DNA from: Alistipes sp.
Lineage (GTDB): Bacteria; Bacteroidota; Bacteroidia; Bacteroidales; Rikenellaceae
DNA: 22,701 bases
Assembly: GCA_017391435.1 (NCBI GenBank)
Contig: JAFOYS010000227.1
Location: 1 to 22,701, forward strand
Reading direction: 5' to 3'
The notes beneath the pieces are model-generated. The model did no database searches, was not told where the DNA came from, and saw only the letters and a program-made list of their open reading frames with translations. This document shows, one piece after another, positions 7,388-14,196 of the stretch. The position numbers and the translations under genes are program-made. Numbering within the stretch: the stretch's first letter is position 1; each line of letters starts with the position of its first letter.

Positions 7388-8509
7388 ATGAAGAAGTTTT
7401 TCTTATTGGCAGCTCTTGTAGGTGTAGCATTTACAAGCTGCGTGAAGAATGAGGGTGTTGCAACTATTGCAAACCAGAATGAGATTACCTTTGAGGTAGC
7501 TAAGTACAAGGCTTCATCTCGTGCAGAGATAGCTTACCCTACCAACATTCCATTTGGAACTTACGCTTACTATGAGAATTTTGAGAACGTAGGCGTTCAC
7601 ACTCTCTACATCGACAACGCTGAGATCGTTTACAAGCCGACGGCAGGCGACAAAGGTTACTGGGCAGCTAAGAGCCATACCTACTTCTGGCCTACACAGG
7701 GTCACCTTGACTTTGTAAGCTACTCTCCTTACAATGCAGACGCAGCAAGCCCTGCAGTTCCAAAGATTAGCGACAATGATGAGCAGCAGACTCTTAAGTA
7801 CGAGACCTTCAAGGTTGACGCTGCAAACCCAGTAGATATCCTCTACTCTGACAAGGCAATGCAGCAGACTGCAAACACTCTTAACTACGGTTTTGTAGGT
7901 GTTCCAACTCTGTTCCACCACGCTCTTGCAAAGCTTAACATCCTTGTTAAGGCTTTCCGTATGAACAACCGTGACGAGTCTCCAGAGGCTGTAACAAACT
8001 GGGAGATTACTGTTAATAAGATTACCCTTTCAAATATCTACGATGAGGGTTCTCTTACTATGACAACTACAAATGTTCACAATGCTGGTGCTACTACTGT
8101 TAAGTGGGCTAACGCTATCACTACAGTTGCTTACGATGTATGGTCTAACACAAGCTCTAAGACATCTAAGGTATGGGAGTGCCCACAGGATCTTAGTACT
8201 ACAGCTCGTACTTACGGTGCTGGTACTGCAGATGTTGCAGAGAACTACTTTATCCTTCCACAGGCTCTTGCTCAGGATGTTCAGCAGATTACTATTGACT
8301 ACACTATCAAGACAATGGCTCCTGGTGGTCAGGTTGGTACTAAGGATTACTCTGTAACTAAGAACTTCAGCGAGTTCCCAGCAGTTCCAGCTTGGGAGCA
8401 GGGTAAGAACATTACTTACACTGTTGAGATTGACCCAATCGGTGATGAGATCCACTTCGCTCCTGCAGTTGTTGACTGGGAGAATGTTAACGGTACAATT
8501 TCAATCTAA
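7388..8509 (+). CDS. Probable major fimbrillin (Mfa-like/FimA-type pilin)
   Basis: The 373-aa prepilin has a signal peptide with lipobox F-T-S-C18 and an S-S-R45-A motif where an Arg-specific protease could trim the lipidated N-terminus. The C-terminal domain ends with W-E-Q-G-K-N-I-T-Y-T-V...I-H-F-A-P-A-V-V-D-W, the standard close of Mfa_like_1/fimbrillin domains. In P. gingivalis-type fimbriae such subunits are exported as lipoproteins, cleaved after Arg and polymerised by strand exchange; the same is inferred here. All four arginines use CGT, and Ala, Thr, Val and Gly codons are strongly T-ending, unlike neighbouring genes with mixed CGC/CGA/AGA/AGG. This suggests high expression, hence the major-subunit call. 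It follows an AT-rich 67-base leader and is followed by a stem-loop at 8524-8550. Confidence 0.85.
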   Translation: MKKFFLLAALVGVAFTSCVKNEGVATIANQNEITFEVAKYKASSRAEIAYPTNIPFGTYAYYENFENVGVHTLYIDNAEIVYKPTAGDKGYWAAKSHTYFWPTQGHLDFVSYSPYNADAASPAVPKISDNDEQQTLKYETFKVDAANPVDILYSDKAMQQTANTLNYGFVGVPTLFHHALAKLNILVKAFRMNNRDESPEAVTNWEITVNKITLSNIYDEGSLTMTTTNVHNAGATTVKWANAITTVAYDVWSNTSSKTSKVWECPQDLSTTARTYGAGTADVAENYFILPQALAQDVQQITIDYTIKTMAPGGQVGTKDYSVTKNFSEFPAVPAWEQGKNITYTVEIDPIGDEIHFAPAVVDWENVNGTISI

Positions 8510-8523
8510 TTTAACCATTTAGG

Positions 8524-8550
8524 GTATTGAGGGCTGATAACCCTCAATAC
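8524..8550 (+). promoter_or_regulatory. Intercistronic hairpin after the major fimbrillin gene
   Basis: GTATTGAGGG (8524-8533) and CCCTCAATAC (8541-8550) form a perfect 10-bp stem with a 7-base loop, 14 bases after the fimbrillin stop. No U-tract follows, so it is not a classical terminator. It is well placed to protect the upstream mRNA 3' end or act as a leaky attenuator, giving more major subunit than downstream subunits. Confidence 0.65.
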
Positions 8551-8568
8551 TCACAAAGACAAAGGCTA

Positions 8569-9600
8569 ATGTCAAGATTTGTATACATACTTTGCATAGT
8601 TCTACTTGCCACTTCGTGCGTAGAGGTTAGCACTACAGAGAAGTTCTCTGAAGATGCTATCTGCTTCGGCACGCAAGATGGCGAGAGTTCTCGTGCGGCA
8701 ACACTTGTCGGAAGTTCAAACAGCGCAGCCTTCCGCTCTGAGCCATTCTCGGTCTATGGAGATTGGATTAGACCAAACGGCGAGCGCAAGGAGGTGTTCC
8801 ACGATGTCAAGGTAAGCTATACAACAGACGGCGATGCCCCTACAGGGTGGATCTACGACCCTATACAGCACTGGCAGATGGATGGTCGCTACGAGTTTAG
8901 AGCCTACTGGCCAGCCTCGGCAACTGTTCTTGGTACTGCAACAGCCCAAACTCTTGCCTTGGAGTACAATATGTTGCTACGCAATGACGATATGATGGTT
9001 GCCTATGTAGGTTGTCCGACAAAGAACAGCGGCAAGCCTGTATCGCTCAACTTCCACCACACCCTCTCTGCCGTAGCGGTTAAGTTCCAGGCCCCTGGTG
9101 CCGAGTGTGAGTACAGACTAAAGCATCTGTTCTTTACATCTCTTAATTATATAGGTGCGTTGCCATACAATCTGACAGACACAGAGCCAGATGTTACAGA
9201 GAGTTGGGTATATGGAGCCCGTAGCTATGTAAACCCAGAGGATATTATGGCCTCAGAGCGTCTGCGCGAGTGGAGCAGCAGCTCTGGACAGGTTATCCCA
9301 GAGTCGGCAGATGACTATCCAGAGCTCTTTGACCTCTTCCTTCCACAGCCGCTTGTTGTCGGTCAGGGTATTGCACAGCCAAGCATAACCTTTACCCTTG
9401 ATGTTAAGTGGGCGACTACCGACACCATAACAATGACCGTAGCCCTGCCGACAAAGAACAGTGCGGGCGAGGATATGGTATGGCGTGCCGGCAGAAAATA
9501 TATATATGTAATAACTGTGCAGCCAGATAAGTTTGATGTCGAGGTACGCACAACAAAGTGGGACGAGGTAGACGCCTCAGTCGGAGATTTAGACTTTTAA
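8569..9600 (+). CDS. Second fimbrillin-like (Mfa-like) subunit
   Basis: The 343-aa lipoprotein is taken from ATG 8569, which begins MSRFVYILCIVLLATSC and has AAAGG four to eight bases upstream. A longer reading from TTG 8527 would start inside the hairpin and put a hydrophilic tail before the signal peptide. The lipobox cysteine is Cys17, and S-S-R42-A marks a possible Arg-protease site. The C-terminus (W-R-A-G-R-K-Y-I-Y-V-I-T-V...T-T-K-W-D-E-V) matches the Mfa_like_1 close. Sequence differs clearly from the major fimbrillin, with shared spacing of signal, Arg motif and W-x-x-G-x-x-Y-x-Y. Probably an accessory, adaptor or minor shaft subunit. It ends three bases before the next gene. Confidence 0.82.
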   Translation: MSRFVYILCIVLLATSCVEVSTTEKFSEDAICFGTQDGESSRAATLVGSSNSAAFRSEPFSVYGDWIRPNGERKEVFHDVKVSYTTDGDAPTGWIYDPIQHWQMDGRYEFRAYWPASATVLGTATAQTLALEYNMLLRNDDMMVAYVGCPTKNSGKPVSLNFHHTLSAVAVKFQAPGAECEYRLKHLFFTSLNYIGALPYNLTDTEPDVTESWVYGARSYVNPEDIMASERLREWSSSSGQVIPESADDYPELFDLFLPQPLVVGQGIAQPSITFTLDVKWATTDTITMTVALPTKNSAGEDMVWRAGRKYIYVITVQPDKFDVEVRTTKWDEVDASVGDLDF

Positions 9601-9603
9601 GCG

Positions 9604-10401
9604 ATGAATAGATTTATATACATAGCACTATTTGCACTGCTAACGGCAATCAGCTGCACCCACACCGAGACGACACTACACTCGGAGTCGGGCTCGCTGA
9701 GCGTTGAGCTAAATGCCGTTGCTCCTACCCGTGCCGTAACCCCTGGCGATGGAGATATCTACACAGGTGGCGGTATGGAGGATGTTACGCTTGTGCTTGT
9801 AAACTCTATGGGATATATCTCTGAAATTCAGCGTATAACAAACCTAACAGGCCAGGAGCAGACGGTAAAAAAGGTAACCTTTGTAAACCTTGATGTAGGT
9901 AACTATATGCTCTATGCCTATGCAAATACAGAGCGTAGCCTACTTTCGGAGGTTAGAACAATGCTCAATCAACTCTCTGTCGGCAGCGCCTTTGACAGTG
10001 CACGCTACGACGCTCTCTTTACAACCCTTAGGGATCGCAACACTCCAGTGATTGACTCTTCACACCCACTGCTGCTCACCGCTGCAAAGGCTGTAAGTAT
10101 CGGTGTAGAGAACTCCTCTACAACAATTGATATGCTCCGACCTGTAGTCTGGTTTGAGGTAAGGGTATACAACCACTCCGACTACCCTATGCTAATTGAC
10201 GATATATCATTTAGCAACTTCAACCCATCTACAAGCTACATTCTGCCCAAAGATGGTACTATACCAACATCTGCAAAATACCGCTCGCTGCCGCTCTACG
10301 ACACTATACCGGCGGGTCTGATATTACTGTGGCTGCAGCCACAGAGAGTTGTGTGTACCTCACGCCACTCTTTGAAAATCGCGCACCATCTTACACTATG
10401 A
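9604..10401 (+). pseudogene. Accessory fimbrial subunit, 5' part before a frameshift
   Basis: The frame opens with MNRFIYIALFALLTAISC (lipobox Cys18) and carries P-T-R43-A, then a beta-rich FimA/FimB-type N-terminal domain (D-V-T-L-V-L-V-N strand; V-x-L-D-V-G-N-Y-x-L-Y-A-Y-A-N, typical of this fold). Good protein-like sequence ends at Gly238 (P-A-G). The last 27 residues (L-I-L-L-W-L-Q-P-Q-R...) are unlike the family and stop at 10399-10401. Reading one frame over from 10317 gives S-D-I-T-V-A-A-A-T-E and the missing C-terminal half, so one base has been lost, most simply one G in GGCGGGT at 10311-10317. The restored protein would be 467 aa. It may be a true mutation, phase variation or a sequencing/assembly error. 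As written, only a truncated lipoprotein is made. Confidence 0.8.
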
Positions 10402-11006
10402 GCCTCACGGCAAAGGTTGATGCTGGCGGCACAGAGACCGTTAAGGCTATCAACACCTCGGACAGCTTTATGCTCAAAAACCGCAGTACGGGTCGTTACC
10501 TTGTAGATAATGGTTCGGGTAGATTAGCCCTCGTTTCGTCAGTAAACAGTGCAGTAAGCCAGGATCACGCATTGTGGCGTTTTAGTGGCACAAGTAGTGG
10601 TTATATGACCAATGTAGGTACAGGCAAACGCTACTACCGTGGCACATCGTCAGCCACATCTGGCAGTAACCTTACATTCCAGGTCAATAACAACGGTTAT
10701 CTACTCATATACTACAACAATAGATACTACCTACGCGACAATAATGGTACTGCAAATTTTGGCAATACAACCAGTTCCACCCGCGAATGGATTATAGAGA
10801 AGAGTGGTGGTAAAACTGCGTCTATAAGCAACCGCCAGATAAATATTGTTGACCGCCAGACCGCTGCCGTAACACCAATGACCGAGCAACTGAGAAATCA
10901 GCACATAAAGATAGTTATAAACGCCTACTTTAATGAGACTGACGGCAAATTTAACTTTACCGTACTGCCTTGGGTAGAGAAGAACGAGGAGACGGAGTTT
11001 AATTAA
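10317..11006 (+). pseudogene. Accessory fimbrial subunit, 3' part, with lectin-like insert
   Basis: This segment (first in-frame start GTG 10329, 225 aa) has no signal peptide and continues the 9604 gene after the frameshift. It begins with the C-terminal beta-domain strands (ESCVYLTPLFENRAPSY). About 100 residues (nucleotides about 10465-10805) follow with three similar Gly/Asn/Tyr-rich units: F-M-L-K-N-R-S-T-G-R-Y-L, G-Y-M-T-N-V-G-T-G-K-R-Y-Y-R and G-Y-L-L-I-Y-Y-N-N-R-Y-Y-L-R, with W-R-F and W-I-I-E turns. That pattern resembles a ricin-type beta-trefoil carbohydrate-binding module. The end (HIKIVINAYFNETDGKFNF) returns to the fimbrial fold. The gene is likely a tip or accessory adhesin. 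It lies 17 bases before the tip gene. The trefoil assignment is a pattern judgement only. Confidence 0.7.
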
Positions 11007-11023
11007 CCGATATTGATTGCACA

Positions 11024-14000
11024 ATGAACAGACTACTGATATATACTCTACTTTTGCTACTCTTTAGCGGCTGTACTGTAAGTGATACTGACAGTGCGGT
11101 GGCCAAGGATGGCGAGGCTGTGGAGATGATTCTAAACTTTGGAGCGCAAGATATTGACAACAACATTGTCACTCGTCAGACTATGCCCGAGATCTCTGAC
11201 GAGGCAAAGATCTACAACCTCTACATCTTTATCTTTGATAGTAATGGCAATAAGATTTATGGTAGGTATTTTGATGTTGCCGATGTGCTTGACTCTGCTG
11301 CTGAAGTAACCTCGTCAACCGAAGATGCGTGGTATGTAACTGTGCCAGAGGGAGATAGTCAAGAGTGTTCTGGAACAATCAAGATTCACACCATCCCCCG
11401 CACAGGCTGTAAGATTTTCGGAGTATCAAATATTGACTCAAAGATGGTTAGCATATCTCCGGAGGTGCTAAACCAAGTGCAGGATCAAGACGAGTTGTTA
11501 GATATGGTCGTATCGCTCAATCAGGAGTTTGTTGAGCGTAGTGGATACTTCCCTATGACCGGCGAGCTCTCACCGGTAAACACTGCATCACTCTCTGGTA
11601 CGCTCAATCTGCGCCGCATAGATGCTAAGGTGCGCTTTTGGGTAAAGGTGGGCAATGATAGCATTGAGACTTTTGAACTTAAAAAGTGGCAGATATTCAA
11701 TGTCTCTGGCGACACATACCTTATGGACAAGCCGACAAGAGAGAAGTATAATCTATCAACAGCAGACTCGGCGCAGGGTTACTTTGACACCCCAACAAAG
11801 AATGTTGAGGACGAGGATGTATACGAGGCTGGCTTGCCATCAACTGTAGATGACAAGATTCGCTACGGATTCTCCTTCTACCTGCTTGAGAATACTCTAA
11901 AGCCAAAGAAGAGCCCAACACGATATACTGACCGCGAGCGACAGATAAAAGATAGCGAGGGTATGAATGGCGAGTGGGAGTATGCAAACAACAACTCTAC
12001 ATATGTCGTGCTTACGGGTCGCCTAACGATGAATACAGACTATGCCATCTCGGATGGGGAGATAAAGCAGGGCTGTACCCTAAGTGCCGAGGTGCGTTAT
12101 GTCATCCACCTTGGAGACTTCTCACACGCGGGTCCTGCCGACTTTAACACCGAGCGAAATACCTCCTACACATACACCGTTACTGTAAACGGCGTTGACG
12201 ACATCCGCATAGAGGTTGACAGCTCAAACGATGATACTGAGGGGGTTACAGAGAACGCCCCAGGTGCAACTGGCGAGGTAACTATTGCTCTGCAGGAGAT
12301 ATTTAACTGCGATGCACACTACGAGACCCACGTGTTGAGCTTCAACCAGAAGTATATCAAGGCTGACGATGTGACTTGGTATGTCCGCACCCCATTTAGC
12401 GAGGGTAAGCCTACGGTAATCAACGGCACAGATGTCACTACAGGTCTGGACTTTAAGTGGGTAGAGTTTAGAGTGAACGAGAAGTGGAGCAACACCTACT
12501 CCAAGAACCGAGTACTCTATGTTCCGCACTCAACAAAGGTAGACCACAACGGCAATCCATACCCTACTTCGGATGGCAAGACAATGTATGTAGATGAGCT
12601 TGTAAAGTATCTTCGCGAGCAGAAGAGGGCCTACGATGCAGGTCAAGCAAATGCTTTTGACCGCAACGGCGAGTTGGTCATCACCGCCTTTGTAAATGAG
12701 TTCTACTATGACGAGCATCCATTTACATCTAATGCGGGTCCACTGCTCTGGAAGCGCGTTGTCAATCAGGACAATATGCGACTTATGCACATTCTCTCAG
12801 ATACCAAAGAGAGTCTTGACAAGGAGAGCACTGTTGTCGGCTCATCGTATACTATCCAGCAACGATCAATTCAGACAGTATACAACCAGAACCACCCCGA
12901 TCTGCAGACCGCTTGGGGTGCTGAGCACTTTGACGAGTATGAGAAGCTGACATACAACTCTGCGAGTGTAAGCACAACTGAGAATCGCGGAAACAGTAGC
13001 GACTACAACGGCAGACTAAACACTCTGCGCGAGTGGGGTCTTATAGGCAAAAACAACACGACCTTTGCTCAGGGTGTTCGCTGGGATAAGTATCTGAATC
13101 TAACAGCTACAAATGACGAGTCTGTGCTGCGCGATGGCACAAAGAGCGACACAAACTACAAATACCTGCGCTACTCTTGTATGACCCGCAACCGCGACAA
13201 CAATGGTAACGGAGTTATTGACCCAGGCGAGGTGCGCTGGTACTTAGCATCTATCAAGCAGCTTATCGGTGTGTGGATGGGTGCCGATGGTATTGACAAC
13301 ACCGCCCGACTCTACAAGCGTACAGCCAGCGAGAAGGATAGCAACGACGAGACCGTATGGCGTCAGCACGTAGTCTCAAGTACTCTCTATGGTGGCAATA
13401 GCAACTCTCCATACTTGGTTTGGGCTGAGGAGGGATCTTCTATCGGAGATGTCAATGGCTCTACACAATGGGGTCGAATGACACGCTGGGAGGTGCGCTG
13501 CGTACGAAATCTGGGTATGGACGATACAGACAATGCCAATATTAACGATACGGCAACCGACTACATTACCGTCAAGGGTACAGATGCCGTACCACTCTTT
13601 GACCTCAACTACCTCAACGAGAAGTCTATCCGCTACTTGGGTCAAGATGGCGTAGACCTTGTATACTCTGACGAGCTCTCGGCTCAGAACCGTCTCTACT
13701 GGCAGTTTGAGGCCACATCGCAAAACTGTCCAAGCTTCAACTCAATAAACTTCCCTGATATGCAGGCAAATATCGACCGCTCGTTAGGCGACAACCCATA
13801 CTGTCCAGATGGTTACCGACTACCAAACCAGCGTGAGATGACCCTTATGCACTTCTACTGTGCATCCTCATTCTGGAGTGGCTGTAGTCAGGCATATACC
13901 CGCACATACTACTCTTACGGTATGAATGGTAGCAATCCAAAGCCTACAGAGGTAGATCCAAGTGTAAGCAATCAGCAGAAGACAGGTTGGTCTCGTGACG

Positions 14001-14086
14001 CAAACAATATCTATATGGAGAACAGTATCCGCGAGTCGGGTCACCGCGCCACTATGGCACGCTGTGTAAGGGATGTGGCACGATAG
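11024..14086 (+). CDS. Large DUF4906-like fimbrial tip lipoprotein
   Basis: The 1020-aa product has signal peptide and lipobox F-S-G-C17 and a V-T-R51-Q motif. The N-terminal 400 residues form FimA-like beta domains (Y-N-L-Y-I-F-I-F-D-S-N-G-N; R-I-D-A-K-V-R-F-W). The C-terminal half resembles DUF4906 proteins, long tip/adhesin proteins that close Mfa-type operons. It includes a C-M-T-R-N-R-D segment with an EF-hand-like loop D725-N-N-G-N-G-V-I-D-P-G-E736 followed by V-R-W-Y-L-A-S-I-K-Q-L. It ends with N-P-Y-C-P-D-G-Y-R-L-P-N-Q-R-E-M and R-A-T-M-A-R-C-V-R-D, resembling the C-type-lectin/FGE-like ends of FISUMP-type domains. It is the last gene of the operon and is followed by a terminator 35 bases after its stop. 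Host or partner binding at the fimbrial tip is inferred. Confidence 0.8.
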   Translation: MNRLLIYTLLLLLFSGCTVSDTDSAVAKDGEAVEMILNFGAQDIDNNIVTRQTMPEISDEAKIYNLYIFIFDSNGNKIYGRYFDVADVLDSAAEVTSSTEDAWYVTVPEGDSQECSGTIKIHTIPRTGCKIFGVSNIDSKMVSISPEVLNQVQDQDELLDMVVSLNQEFVERSGYFPMTGELSPVNTASLSGTLNLRRIDAKVRFWVKVGNDSIETFELKKWQIFNVSGDTYLMDKPTREKYNLSTADSAQGYFDTPTKNVEDEDVYEAGLPSTVDDKIRYGFSFYLLENTLKPKKSPTRYTDRERQIKDSEGMNGEWEYANNNSTYVVLTGRLTMNTDYAISDGEIKQGCTLSAEVRYVIHLGDFSHAGPADFNTERNTSYTYTVTVNGVDDIRIEVDSSNDDTEGVTENAPGATGEVTIALQEIFNCDAHYETHVLSFNQKYIKADDVTWYVRTPFSEGKPTVINGTDVTTGLDFKWVEFRVNEKWSNTYSKNRVLYVPHSTKVDHNGNPYPTSDGKTMYVDELVKYLREQKRAYDAGQANAFDRNGELVITAFVNEFYYDEHPFTSNAGPLLWKRVVNQDNMRLMHILSDTKESLDKESTVVGSSYTIQQRSIQTVYNQNHPDLQTAWGAEHFDEYEKLTYNSASVSTTENRGNSSDYNGRLNTLREWGLIGKNNTTFAQGVRWDKYLNLTATNDESVLRDGTKSDTNYKYLRYSCMTRNRDNNGNGVIDPGEVRWYLASIKQLIGVWMGADGIDNTARLYKRTASEKDSNDETVWRQHVVSSTLYGGNSNSPYLVWAEEGSSIGDVNGSTQWGRMTRWEVRCVRNLGMDDTDNANINDTATDYITVKGTDAVPLFDLNYLNEKSIRYLGQDGVDLVYSDELSAQNRLYWQFEATSQNCPSFNSINFPDMQANIDRSLGDNPYCPDGYRLPNQREMTLMHFYCASSFWSGCSQAYTRTYYSYGMNGSNPKPTEVDPSVSNQQKTGWSRDANNIYMENSIRESGHRATMARCVRDVAR

Positions 14087-14120
14087 AGTCCAACCGTTCA
14101 GTTCAGTTCAAAAAAGTATT

Positions 14121-14147
14121 AAGGGCGCATTAATGCGCCTTTTTTTG
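14121..14147 (+). terminator. Intrinsic terminator of the fimbrial operon
   Basis: AAGGGCGCA and TGCGCCTTT pair (one G-U) around a TTAA loop, and the stem runs into a T7 tract. It lies 34 bases after the tip-gene stop. Confidence 0.85.
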
Positions 14148-14175
14148 CAACTATAACCAAAAATTTATATCTTTG
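14144..14175 (+). promoter_or_regulatory. Promoter of the SLH/CAP gene pair
   Basis: TTTG (14144-14147) is followed after 20 bases by TATCTTTG (14168-14175), matching the -33/-7 consensus. The -33 box lies in the T-tract of the preceding terminator. The ATG follows 21 bases after the -7 box, giving a short leader. Confidence 0.7.
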
Positions 14176-14196
14176 TGAATAAAAATCACTAATGAT

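Noticed and set aside
8527..8568. TTG start giving a 357-aa form of the second fimbrillin
   Set aside because: It lies within the 8524-8550 hairpin and adds a hydrophilic extension before the signal peptide. ATG 8569 follows AAAGG and starts the signal peptide directly.
10305..10330. Programmed ribosomal frameshift in the accessory subunit
   Set aside because: No X-XXY-YYZ slippery heptamer is visible at GGCGGGTCTG, and the shift is most simply explained by one missing G. A genuine deletion or sequencing error is more likely.
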